Positions 1-5,791 of a stretch of 9,136 bases of DNA are shown here, piece by piece. Location of the stretch: NCBI GenBank assembly GCA_937901805.1, contig CALDJI010000177.1, positions 1 to 9,136 of the forward strand. Direction: 5' to 3'. Source of the DNA: an uncultured Clostridia bacterium. GTDB taxonomy: Bacteria; Bacillota; Clostridia; Oscillospirales; Ruminococcaceae. Every line of letters begins with the position of its first letter. The first letter of the stretch is position 1. A program made the position numbers and the translations under genes. The notes beneath the pieces are model-generated. The model had not been told where the DNA came from. It was given only the letters and a program-made list of their open reading frames with translations, and made no database searches.

Positions 1-66
1 AACATTGCCCTTTTCGTCGAAAAGCTGGGTCATGCCCACTTTTTTGCCGATGATTGCCTTTTGCAT
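1..66 (-). CDS. rplC: 50S ribosomal protein L3, N-terminal part (runs off the window edge)
   Basis: Only the first 22 codons are visible. They read MQKAIIGKKVGMTQLFDEKG followed by NV, the classic start of bacterial ribosomal protein L3, which helps nucleate 50S assembly near the peptidyl transferase centre. The ATG (66-64) is preceded by a GGAGG seven bases upstream. It lies 70 nt downstream of rpsJ, the standard rpsJ-rplC order of the S10 operon, and must be cotranscribed with it. Nothing can be said about the rest of the protein. Confidence 0.93.
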   Translation of the reverse strand, partial: MQKAIIGKKVGMTQLFDEKGNV

Positions 67-136
67 GGTTATTCCTCCGTTTAGGTTATTGGTTGATTCT
101 TACGAACCAACTTGACCTGCGTGTTTGACACGGAAA

Positions 137-448
137 TTAGAGTTTAATTTCAATATCAACACCGGCAGGGAGCTCAAGATTCATCAACGCTTCCACTGTC
201 TTGTTGGACGGTTTGAGAATGTCGATGAGTCTTTTGTGCGTTCTCATCTCAAACTGTTCGCGGCTGTCCTTATATTTATGAACTGCGCGAAGGATTGTAA
301 CAACCTCTTTTTCGGTTGGCAGGGGGATTGGACCGGAAACCTTTGCGCCAGTGCGTTTTGCAGTTTCCACAATCTTTTCCGATGCTGTGTCGACGAGATT
401 GCTCTCATATCCTTTGAGTCTGATTCTGATTTTTTCTTTGACTGCCAC
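137..448 (-). CDS. rpsJ: 30S ribosomal protein S10 / NusE
   Basis: The 103-residue product has the full expected length and recognisable S10 blocks: [10 protein letters not shown] near residue 6, [10 protein letters not shown] near residue 39, and [20 protein letters not shown] around residues 70-89. S10 is a head protein of the small ribosomal subunit and, as NusE, partners NusB and NusG in transcription antitermination. The start codon is GTG (448-446), placed nine bases after AAGGAGG. An ATG two bases after that Shine-Dalgarno is out of frame and too close to be used. It is the first gene of the S10 operon here, with rplC 70 nt downstream, and is preceded by a long structured leader and its own promoter rather than directly by tuf. 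Confidence 0.97.
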   Translation of the reverse strand: MAVKEKIRIRLKGYESNLVDTASEKIVETAKRTGAKVSGPIPLPTEKEVVTILRAVHKYKDSREQFEMRTHKRLIDILKPSNKTVEALMNLELPAGVDIEIKL

Positions 449-771
449 TTACCATCGCCTCCTTAAAGTTTCTGTGAGCTTTCAGAGCAACGATTAAAAA
501 CTGAACACTGCCCCGGGTGTTCCGCGTATTCCCATGAAAAAACCGGATAAACATTCGCTCATAAATGACGCGACGTTTGTCCGGGAACAAAACGCTGACA
601 CCCTTTTGTGTCATGGTTGCCGGCGCAGATTTAGTATCACGCAAGAATACCGCGCGCACGGTAACATCAGTATTTGTTGTCGCCCGGTTTAAAATCGGAC
701 ATACTCGGCGGAAATTCCCCGTCACAAGGACGGCCACCTCCCGCTTCATCGCATATCTTGTGCAGTCACGC
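449..771 (-). promoter_or_regulatory. Structured 5' leader of the S10 operon
   Basis: About 320 nt separate the inferred transcription start (about 768-771) from the rpsJ start. On the minus-strand RNA I can draw a chain of local hairpins: 708-744 (outer GCGG/CCGC, inner CCGTC/GACGG), 648-663 (TACCG/CGGTA), 596-613 (TGACAC/GTGTCA, six-base loop), 574-594 (seven pairs with one bulged base) and 503-522 (GAACAC/GTGTTC). The last is followed by five U. Leaders of r-protein operons commonly bind one of the encoded proteins for feedback control. I do not recognise this one as a named Rfam family, so the regulatory role is inferred from length, position and structure. A 133-codon reading frame crosses the leader but shows no protein-like signal. 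Confidence 0.6.
496..522 (-). terminator. Possible attenuator hairpin in the S10 leader
   Basis: On the minus strand, GAACAC (522-517) and GTGTTC (508-503) form a perfect six-base-pair stem around an eight-base loop, followed after two bases by TTTTT (500-496). This is the layout of a weak intrinsic terminator, about 50 nt before the rpsJ start. The stem is short, so on its own it would be inefficient. The ACACCC that forms the 5' arm and loop edge could instead pair with GGGTGT further upstream in the leader (603-598), giving a plausible alternative antiterminator fold. It could also be an ordinary leader hairpin. Confidence 0.4.
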
Positions 772-774
772 TTA

Positions 775-806
775 ATTATAATACCAAACCAGACGGGGAA
801 ATGCAA
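775..806 (-). promoter_or_regulatory. Sigma-A-type promoter of the S10 operon
   Basis: Minus strand: TTGCAT (806-801), a 17-base spacer, then TATTAT (783-778), with TGG directly before it giving an extended -10. An overlapping TATAAT lies three bases further on (780-775) with a 20-base spacing. Start of transcription is expected near 768-771. This is the only good promoter I see between kptA and rpsJ and it faces rpsJ. Confidence 0.75.
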
Positions 807-860
807 GTCTTTTTTTTAAAAAAATCTCTTTTTTTGCCAAAGTTTTTTCTAAGGCTTTGT
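807..860 (-). promoter_or_regulatory. A/T tracts upstream of the S10 promoter (UP-element-like)
   Basis: Directly upstream of the -35 box the minus strand carries a run of eight A, a run of seven T, a run of seven A and a further run of six A within about 50 bases. Such phased A/T tracts are typical of UP elements contacted by the RNA polymerase alpha C-terminal domain at ribosomal promoters. The role is inferred from sequence and position only. Confidence 0.5.
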
Positions 861-949
861 CCATCTTTTTATAAGCAGTTTTTGTGCCAAGCGGATGCGT
901 CCATCCACAGGGACACCCCTCTATCAGATCTTTGAAACCATACGCAAAC
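861..949 (-). other. Non-coding stretch with two adjacent small hairpins
   Basis: Between the 950-979 hairpin and the S10 promoter I see no convincing gene. On the minus strand, AGGG/CCCT (920-909, loop GTGT) is immediately followed by GTGGATG/CATCCGC (908-891, loop GACG). The second stem has seven pairs only as minus-strand RNA, because one is a G-U wobble. A reading frame passing through here (69 codons) ends inside the S10 promoter and I do not consider it a gene. The function is unknown. Confidence 0.35.
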
Positions 950-979
950 GAAGCCGGGGAGAAAATCTTTCCCGGCTCC
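950..979 (-). terminator. Probable terminator after the kptA / small membrane protein pair
   Basis: The minus strand folds GGAGCCGGG (979-971) against CCCGGCTTC (958-950), nine pairs including one G-U, around a 12-base loop. It begins six bases after the TAA at 988-986. The tail after the stem (GTTTGCG) has only a short T run, so termination may be modest. The wobble pair forms only in minus-strand RNA, which fits a role for the genes upstream. Confidence 0.5.
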
Positions 980-985
980 ATTCTC

Positions 986-1215
986 TTAAACTACACAAAT
1001 AGTATTTCTCGAAAATTTTTCATTTTTTCCCGGACTTTCACAAAGCCGGTACAGCAGGAGAGCGATTGCAATCATGAAGACAGTGCTCAATACAGTGGAA
1101 ATGATTGTCCACAGATCCAACTCAACAAATATCAACTGCTATATCCCCAATCCACAGGATGTGAAACAGATAATCAAAACGTCGTCTGTCTTCAAAAGAA
1201 TTGCTTTTTGCTCAT
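986..1215 (-). pseudogene. Small two-helix membrane protein gene, apparently broken
   Basis: An ATG at 1215-1213 stands eight bases after a GGAG and 21 nt after the kptA stop, as expected for a cotranscribed gene, but its frame closes after seven codons (MSKKQF F, then TGA at 1194-1192). Adding one T to the TTTT at 1197-1194 opens a frame that continues as LKTDDVLIICFTSCGLGI, meets one TAG (1141-1139), then runs for 50 more codons to TAA at 988-986. The total would be about 76 residues. The distal part has a clear transmembrane segment (LWTIISTVLSTVFMIAIALL) followed by a basic, polar tail; the proximal part has a weaker hydrophobic segment. One frameshift plus one nonsense codon suggests recent decay. 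Alternatively, a TTG at 1135-1133, eight bases after GGGGA, could start an intact 49-residue protein. I do not recognise the family. Confidence 0.5.
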
Positions 1216-1236
1216 TATCTTTTCTCCACTAAGATA

Positions 1237-1791
1237 CTATCTTCCTGCATTTTTTAAATAACGCGCTGGTACGGATTTCGTCAGCCAGACCCCGTTTCGA
1301 GAGCAATAGAAGCGGTATCCATCCCGGTACATCTCCCCACTGAGCACCTGAAACACAATGGGGCGTCCATGGCGGCTTCCCACTCTGCGGGCAGTCTCAA
1401 TATCCGGGGACAGATGGACATACAGCCGGGATTTGGACAGGAGCCCCTGCTGTTCGATGAATGAAACAAATTTCTCCCCTGTACCATGCCACAGGATTTC
1501 CGGCGGTGTCCGTTCTTCCAGCTCCACATCCACAGGGATCGAGTGCCCCTGATTCGCGCGAATCCGCATCCCGTCCTCACTCAGGGCATACCGCTGTTTG
1601 TCATCCGTGCGCACAATTTTCTCCAGCATTTCCCTGTCCAGCGGATGCGTCTGGCTGATTCCGGCAATCAATTGTTCTACATCCGCCCAACCATGTTCAT
1701 CCAGCTGAATACCAATCGCCTGCGGCTTATGTCTCAAAACCAGGCTCATATATTTGCTTATCTTTTGTATCTCTTTCAAATTCTGGCTCAT
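1237..1791 (-). CDS. kptA: RNA 2'-phosphotransferase (Tpt1/KptA family)
   Basis: The 184-residue protein matches KptA/Tpt1, which transfers the RNA 2'-phosphate to NAD+, releasing nicotinamide and ADP-ribose 1'',2''-cyclic phosphate. The residues known to be essential in the yeast enzyme are recognisable: LRH at residues 19-21, RANQGHS at 78-84 and the GRP arginine at 143. HGT at 102-104 and VHLS at 125-128 are further signatures of the ADP-ribosyltransferase-like domain, with a winged-helix-like N-terminal part. The ATG at 1791 is chosen because AGGAGG ends seven bases upstream; an in-frame ATG 18 bases earlier lies before that site. Bacteria lack the splicing route that makes 2'-phosphates in eukaryotes, so the natural substrate is uncertain. 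A small membrane protein gene, now apparently broken, follows 21 nt later. I see no strong promoter in the 58 bases between the pckG terminator and this gene. Confidence 0.93.
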   Translation of the reverse strand: MSQNLKEIQKISKYMSLVLRHKPQAIGIQLDEHGWADVEQLIAGISQTHPLDREMLEKIVRTDDKQRYALSEDGMRIRANQGHSIPVDVELEERTPPEILWHGTGEKFVSFIEQQGLLSKSRLYVHLSPDIETARRVGSRHGRPIVFQVLSGEMYRDGYRFYCSRNGVWLTKSVPARYLKNAGR

Positions 1792-1849
1792 CAGGTTCCC
1801 TCCTGTCATGAAGAACTATTTGGTTTTGTAAATTCTCTGTTTCCCGTGT

Positions 1850-1891
1850 ATAAAGAAAGAGAATAGGAAAATTCCCATTCTCTTTCTTTAT
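1850..1891 (-). terminator. Long hairpin terminator after pckG
   Basis: A perfect 15-bp inverted repeat (1850-1864 against 1877-1891, loop 12 bases) lies 24 bases past the pckG stop. The arms are ATAAAGAAAGAGAAT and its complement, so the minus-strand transcript ends its stem in a U-rich arm (TCTTTCTTTAT). There is no separate U tail after it. It is symmetric enough to act in either direction, but only minus-strand genes are adjacent. Incomplete termination could supply transcription to kptA. Confidence 0.7.
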
Positions 1892-1915
1892 CAGGAAGCA
1901 AATTGTAGTAAACGC

Positions 1916-3709
1916 TTATTTGGAAAGTCTTGCTTCAAGGGCATCCAGCTCTTCTTTGATCTTAGCAGGAAGCTTGTCGCCAAACTGCTTGTAGAATTCA
2001 CGCAGTTCTTTGACCTCATCCTTCCAGAGATCAATGTCAAGCTCAAGCAGGGAAGCAACGTCTTCTGTAGTGAACTGTTTGCCTTCATAGACAAGGCCGT
2101 CCACATTGATATCCTCCGGTTTCGGCTCATAGCCAATCGGGGTCTCAACTGCGTCGATCGTGCCTTCGCAGCGTTTGACGATCCAGTCGAGGACACGCAT
2201 ATTGTCGCCAAAGCCCGGCCACAGGAAGTTGCCCTCGTCGTCCGTCTTAAACCAGTTTACATTGAAGATCTTCGGAGCCTTGTCGCCCAGGGTCTCGCCC
2301 ATGTCGAGCCAGTGCTGCCAGTAGTCGCCCATGTTGTAACCGCAGAACGGCTTCATTGCCATCGGGTCATGACGGAGCACGCCGACTGCGCCGGCAGCAG
2401 CCGCTGTGGTCTCGGAAGAAACAGCGGAACCGATGAACGTACCGTGTGCCCAGTCAAAGCTCTGGTAAACCAGCGGAGTGGTCTTCGCACGGCGGCCGCC
2501 AAAGATGATGGCGGAAATAGGAACGCCTTCCGGATTGTTGAATTCCGGAGAAATACACGGGCAGTTCTCAGCCGGTGCAGTAAATCTGGAGTTTGGATGA
2601 GCCAGGTTTCCACCCTGTGCAATATATTCCGGGCCATTGACTTTTGCACCCTTCCACTCGGTTGCGTCAACCGGCGGGTTTTTGTCTAATTTTTCCCACC
2701 ATACCGTGTTGTTCTCATTGTTGATTGCAACATTGGTAAAGATGGTGTCTTTCTTAGTGCAGGCCAGCGCATTCGGATTGGATTTCTCATTGGTACCCGG
2801 CGCTACGCCGAAGAAGCCGTTCTCCGGGTTAATCGCATACAGTCTGCCGTCTTTGCCCGGTTTCATCCAAGCAATGTCATCGCCGACGGTAAATACTTTG
2901 TATCCGTCTTTCTGGTAACCCTCCGGCGGGATCAGCATTGCCAGATTGGTTTTGCCGCAGGCAGAGGGGAATGCGGCAGAAATATAAACGGTTTCTCCGT
3001 TTGGCTTCTGTACGCCGAGGATGAGCATATGCTCAGCCATCCAACCCTCGTTTTTGCCCTGGTAGGAAGCGATGCGCAGTGCAAAGCATTTCTTTCCGAG
3101 CAAAACGTTTCCGCCGTATGCGGAGTTGATGGACCAGATCGTATTTTCTTCCGGGAATTGTACAATATAACGATTCTCCGGATCAACATTTGCCTTAGAA
3201 TGCAGGCCGCGGACAAAGTCATTAGAAGTTTCACCGAGGTTTTTGAAAGCCTGCTCGCCCATTCTGGTCATGATATTCATGTTCAGGACGACATAGATAG
3301 AATCGGTCAGTTCCACGCCGACTTTTGCCAGAGGGGAACCAATCGGGCCCATGGAATACGGGATTACATACATGGTTCTGCCCTTCATTGCGCCGTCATA
3401 CAGCGGAAGCAGCTTTGCTTTCATCTCTTCCGGATCCATCCAGTTGTTGGTTGGACCGGCGTCTTCTTTTTTCTTTGAACAAATGAAAGTTCTGTCCTCA
3501 ACACGGGCAACATCGTTGGCAGCAGTTCTGTGGTACAGGCAGCCCGGGAGCAGCTCCTCATTGAGCTTAATCATTTCCCCGGTAGAAACCGCCTCTTCAC
3601 GCAGCTTGTCAAGCTGCTCTTTGGAACCGTCAATCCAAAGGACTTTGTCCGGTTTTGTGAGGGCAACCATTTCGTCTACCCAAGTGAGTACGTTTTTGTT
3701 GTTGGTCAT
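1916..3709 (-). CDS. pckG: Phosphoenolpyruvate carboxykinase, GTP-dependent
   Basis: The 597-residue product is full length for the GTP class (about 600) and catalyses oxaloacetate + GTP <-> PEP + GDP + CO2, in the cytoplasm. Visible blocks: substrate-binding R61 in LYHRTAANDVARVED; YGGNVLLGKKCFALR (198-212) with the metal ligand K207; H227 in AEHMLI; the P-loop AFPSACGKTN (246-255) with the hyper-reactive cysteine C251; the second metal site GDDIAW (276-281); NPENGFFGVAPGT (294-306); FGGRRAKTTPLV (403-414); the mobile omega-loop around SSETTAAAAG (431-440); and WPGFGDN (497-503), the nucleotide-binding aromatic region. The ATG is preceded by AAAGGAG. It is a single-gene unit with its own promoter and terminator. 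In anaerobic gut Clostridia this enzyme often runs in the carboxylating direction toward oxaloacetate, but the sequence cannot show which direction operates here. Confidence 0.97.
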   Translation of the reverse strand: MTNNKNVLTWVDEMVALTKPDKVLWIDGSKEQLDKLREEAVSTGEMIKLNEELLPGCLYHRTAANDVARVEDRTFICSKKKEDAGPTNNWMDPEEMKAKLLPLYDGAMKGRTMYVIPYSMGPIGSPLAKVGVELTDSIYVVLNMNIMTRMGEQAFKNLGETSNDFVRGLHSKANVDPENRYIVQFPEENTIWSINSAYGGNVLLGKKCFALRIASYQGKNEGWMAEHMLILGVQKPNGETVYISAAFPSACGKTNLAMLIPPEGYQKDGYKVFTVGDDIAWMKPGKDGRLYAINPENGFFGVAPGTNEKSNPNALACTKKDTIFTNVAINNENNTVWWEKLDKNPPVDATEWKGAKVNGPEYIAQGGNLAHPNSRFTAPAENCPCISPEFNNPEGVPISAIIFGGRRAKTTPLVYQSFDWAHGTFIGSAVSSETTAAAAGAVGVLRHDPMAMKPFCGYNMGDYWQHWLDMGETLGDKAPKIFNVNWFKTDDEGNFLWPGFGDNMRVLDWIVKRCEGTIDAVETPIGYEPKPEDINVDGLVYEGKQFTTEDVASLLELDIDLWKDEVKELREFYKQFGDKLPAKIKEELDALEARLSK

Positions 3710-3727
3710 CCTTTATTCTCCTTTCAG

Positions 3728-3745
3728 TCGGTTTTGATAAACCGA
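3728..3745 (-). promoter_or_regulatory. Small hairpin in the pckG leader
   Basis: TCGGTTT (minus 3745-3739) pairs perfectly with AAACCGA (3734-3728) around a four-base loop, ending four bases before the AAAGGAG ribosome-binding site. It may simply stabilise the 5' end or shape access to the site. Nothing shows a ligand. Confidence 0.4.
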
Positions 3746-3791
3746 TTGCAAACTAAAATGATTAGGAAAATCGAATTCTCCCACGTATATC

Positions 3792-3820
3792 ATTATACCT
3801 AGCAAATAGATAGGAGTCAA
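3792..3820 (-). promoter_or_regulatory. pckG: Near-consensus sigma-A promoter of pckG
   Basis: Minus strand: TTGACT (3820-3815), exactly 17 bases, then TATAAT (3797-3792). Transcription is expected to start near 3785, giving a leader of about 75 nt. A promoter this close to consensus would be strong unless held in check, which makes the adjacent upstream inverted repeat relevant. Confidence 0.85.
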
Positions 3821-3835
3821 CGATGGAAAGTTAGA

Positions 3836-3884
3836 ATATTTTTCCCTTTTTCGTCAAAATCAACGGTCAAATTGGGAAAAATAT
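3836..3884. promoter_or_regulatory. 11-bp inverted repeat upstream of the pckG promoter (candidate operator)
   Basis: ATATTTTTCCC (3836-3846) is perfectly repeated in inverted orientation as GGGAAAAATAT (3874-3884), separated by 27 bases. Arm centres are 38 bp apart, and the nearer arm lies 16 bases upstream of the -35 box. On the minus strand the spacer also holds two copies of TTTGAC 13 bases apart. The layout suits an activator or a DNA-looping regulator bound as a pair. The regulator is not identifiable from here, and in such an A/T-rich stretch a purely structural role is possible. Confidence 0.45.
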
Positions 3885-4048
3885 CAGATTACCAACTTTA
3901 TGCTGTCATTTTTTTAACAGAATGACGACACCTTTATCTTTTTACCAGAAAAGGATACCGATAAAATTTTCAGATTGTTCAAACTTGCCAGGCTCCTCCC
4001 TGCAACAATCCCACAATAAAATCCCCACAGACAAAATACAGGAAATAC
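3885..4048. other. Non-coding stretch between pckG control region and the 4049-4093 hairpin
   Basis: No gene here is supported. A minus-strand frame crosses it but has no usable ribosome-binding site and runs through the hairpin. There is a weak inverted repeat, GTCATT/AATGAC (3914-3935), inside A/T-rich sequence. I see nothing else. Confidence 0.4.
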
Positions 4049-4093
4049 AAAAGCGGCGTAGGATGCAGTGATTCCGCACCCTACGCCGCTTTT
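4049..4093 (-). terminator. Strong GC-rich hairpin, probable terminator of the 4192-4566 gene
   Basis: GCGGCGTAGG (4053-4062) and CCTACGCCGC (4080-4089) form a perfect 10-bp stem, extended outward by AAAA/TTTT (4049-4052, 4090-4093). Inward, after one mismatch, it is extended by TGC/GCA, leaving a nine-base loop. In minus-strand RNA it ends in UUUU GUAUUU, a reasonable U tail. It lies about 100 nt past the stop of the upstream gene, further than usual. It is symmetric, so it could also stop plus-strand transcription. Confidence 0.7.
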
Positions 4094-4191
4094 CAACCAA
4101 GGCCTTTTCAAAAAGAAAGCATATCCTGCAAACAGGACCACGCCCTCTTTTGCACATGATTCTTTTCCAATTATCCGCAAAAAAGAGTTCT

Positions 4192-4566
4192 TCAGAGATA
4201 TTCATACGGGGTATTTTTGACATCAAACAGAAGCTTTATCACCAGCAGAGTCAATACAGCTGTACAAAAACCATAGACTGTCGCATCCAACCTGCCCTGG
4301 AAGAAGAACACAATGGAAACTACTACCGTCCAAACCGCAGTCAGAGCCAGAGACAATATGGAAAATCCCTTGCCCGCAGCATGGCGGGTAGAGACCAGCC
4401 CATAAGAAATCAGGTATAAAATCCCCAGTACTCCAAAAAGGACGGCACTGCTGATATCATAGAGATTTCCATCCCCTCCGACAAAGATGTCAACCGTTGC
4501 ACAAACACAGCATAGCAGCATAATAATCCCAATGACAAACAGAAAAGCACAGCGTTTTAATTTCAT
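4192..4566 (-). CDS. Small four-helix integral membrane protein, function unknown
   Basis: The 124-residue product has four hydrophobic segments at about residues 6-27, 38-58, 66-87 and 94-113, with short polar loops and a basic N-terminus (MKLKR), so the N-terminus probably faces the cytoplasm. The third and fourth helices are rich in V, L and F. I recognise no family motif or catalytic residues. The start at 4566 is chosen because TAGGAGG ends eight bases upstream; an in-frame ATG 69 bases earlier would add a polar N-terminus lacking such a site and lying close to the transcription start. It forms a single-gene unit with its own promoter, about 200 nt beyond tsaD, and a hairpin follows it. 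Confidence 0.75.
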   Translation of the reverse strand: MKLKRCAFLFVIGIIMLLCCVCATVDIFVGGDGNLYDISSAVLFGVLGILYLISYGLVSTRHAAGKGFSILSLALTAVWTVVVSIVFFFQGRLDATVYGFCTAVLTLLVIKLLFDVKNTPYEYL

Positions 4567-4651
4567 ACAGGCACCTCCTACAGTCGGATGGGAAAGCCGG
4601 ATATTTTTCTTGATTTCCATTCCGTCTTCCATCAACGCTTTTTATATTTTC

Positions 4652-4680
4652 ATTATATCGCATTTTAGCGGATTTTTCAA
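4652..4680 (-). promoter_or_regulatory. Sigma-A promoter of the small membrane protein gene
   Basis: Minus strand: TTGAAA (4680-4675), 17-base spacer, TATAAT (4657-4652). Expected transcription start is near 4645, leaving a leader of about 78 nt. It sits about 40 bases past the tsaD terminator, so this gene is set apart from the polA-tsaD operon. Confidence 0.8.
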
Positions 4681-4720
4681 TTTTTCAGAGAAACTGTTTA
4701 TAAAAATTCAAAATAATAGA

Positions 4721-4754
4721 AAAAGCGCCGGAGATCAGAGGTTTCGGCGCTTTT
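4721..4754 (-). terminator. Intrinsic terminator of the polA-tsaD operon
   Basis: AAAAGCGCCG (minus 4754-4745) pairs with CGGCGCTTTT (4730-4721) in a perfect 10-bp stem with a 14-base loop. On the minus strand it is followed by further T-rich sequence (TCTATTATTTT). It starts eight bases after the tsaD stop. Confidence 0.88.
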
Positions 4755-4762
4755 CCATTCTG

Positions 4763-5767
4763 TTACTGATGGATCTCCATATTAGCGGAAGCATTCAAAT
4801 CCAGGCCCGCAGTATTGCCCGCCCGGTATTCAAAATATGCCTGAGCGCCGATCATGGCCGCATTGTCCCCGCACAAATTCAGCGGGGGTACATACAACTC
4901 ATATCCGCGCCGATCGCAGACGGCTTTCAGCTTCCAGCGCAGGGCGGAATTGGCGCTCACACCGCCCGCCACTACGATTTTCCGATATCCGAAACTCTCT
5001 GCCGCACGCATCAGCGTATCACAGAGGATCTCCGTTACGGTGTCCTGAAACGAGGCTGCAACGTCCTCAACCACCAGTGTTTCTCCCTTCTGAGACGCAT
5101 GATGGACCAGATTGATCACAGAGGTTTTTAATCCGGAAAAACTAAAATCATAAGGGGTATCCAGCTTTGGATGCGGAAACGCATACGCATGGGAACTCCC
5201 CTGTTTGGAAACCCTGTCCAGATGAATTCCGCCCGGATAGTCAAAGCCTAAAGTGCGTGCCGCCTTGTCAAAGGTCTCTCCCGCAGCATCATCCCGCGTC
5301 TGCCCGATTACAGTAAAATCCGTATAGTCCTTTACTTCCAGAATATGAGTGTGCCCGCCGGATACCACCAGGCATAAAAACGGAGGCTCCAACTCCGGAT
5401 GGGCAATATAGTTTGCTGCAATATGCCCTCTTAGATGGTTGACCGGAATCAAGGGTTTTCCCGCGGCAAAGCTCAGCCCCTTCGCAAAATTCACGCCAAC
5501 CAGCAGGGCACCGATTAATCCCGGAGCATAGGTAACGGCAATCCCGTCAATATCAGACAGGGAAAGGGACGCCTGACCAAGCGCTTCCTTTGTAACCCCG
5601 CAGATCGCTTCCGTATGCCGGCGGGAAGCAATTTCCGGCACAACCCCGCCATACAGTTTATGTTCTTCCACCTGGGACGCCACCACAGAGGAAAGCACTT
5701 TCCTTCCATCCTCCACGACAGCTGCCGCCGTCTCGTCACAGGATGATTCCAAACTCAGTATCTTCAA
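4763..5767 (-). CDS. tsaD: tRNA N6-adenosine threonylcarbamoyltransferase TsaD
   Basis: The 334-residue protein is a full-length Kae1/TsaD (YgjD, Gcp) ASKHA-fold protein. It transfers the threonylcarbamoyl group from threonylcarbamoyl-AMP to A37 of ANN-decoding tRNAs, together with TsaB and TsaE. Visible marks: ESSCDET at 7-13, the metal-binding HLRGH (H111, H115), SGGHT at 136-140, GETFDKAAR at 163-171, FSFSGLKT at 208-215, VAGGVSAN at 266-273 and the third metal ligand D301 in CGDNAAMIG. The start is a TTG (5767-5765), nine bases after AAGGAGG, and it aligns with the usual MKIL start. It follows rimI by 24 nt and is last in the operon. The pairing with rimI is common in Bacillota, where tsaB often joins them; tsaB and tsaE are not in this window. 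Confidence 0.97.
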   Translation of the reverse strand: MKILSLESSCDETAAAVVEDGRKVLSSVVASQVEEHKLYGGVVPEIASRRHTEAICGVTKEALGQASLSLSDIDGIAVTYAPGLIGALLVGVNFAKGLSFAAGKPLIPVNHLRGHIAANYIAHPELEPPFLCLVVSGGHTHILEVKDYTDFTVIGQTRDDAAGETFDKAARTLGFDYPGGIHLDRVSKQGSSHAYAFPHPKLDTPYDFSFSGLKTSVINLVHHASQKGETLVVEDVAASFQDTVTEILCDTLMRAAESFGYRKIVVAGGVSANSALRWKLKAVCDRRGYELYVPPLNLCGDNAAMIGAQAYFEYRAGNTAGLDLNASANMEIHQ

Positions 5768-5791
5768 ACAGGTATCCTCCTTTTTTCCATT

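Noticed and set aside
405..806. 133-codon minus-strand reading frame across the S10 leader
   Set aside because: It overlaps rpsJ and the S10 promoter, has no family resemblance or good start site, and the region is better explained as a structured leader.
772..981. 69-codon minus-strand frame containing CPCGWTHPLGT
   Set aside because: It starts within the 950-979 hairpin, ends inside the S10 promoter -10 region, and lacks a ribosome-binding site; I cannot match it to a family.
1792..1849. Promoter for kptA
   Set aside because: Only a poor TACAAA-like -10 with no matching -35; not strong enough to call.
3029..3478. 149-codon plus-strand frame opposite pckG
   Set aside because: It is a shadow of the highly conserved pckG coding sequence, with no plausible protein features.
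3914..4180. 88-codon minus-strand frame with some hydrophobic stretches
   Set aside because: No ribosome-binding site at its start, and the terminator-like hairpin 4049-4093 lies within it.
4192..4635. Longer start for the small membrane protein (ATG at 4635)
   Set aside because: The canonical AGGAGG lies just before the internal ATG at 4566, and the longer start lies about 10 nt from the expected transcription start.
4487..5131. 214-codon plus-strand frame
   Set aside because: It runs opposite the membrane gene start, its promoter and tsaD; the composition reflects the antisense of real genes.
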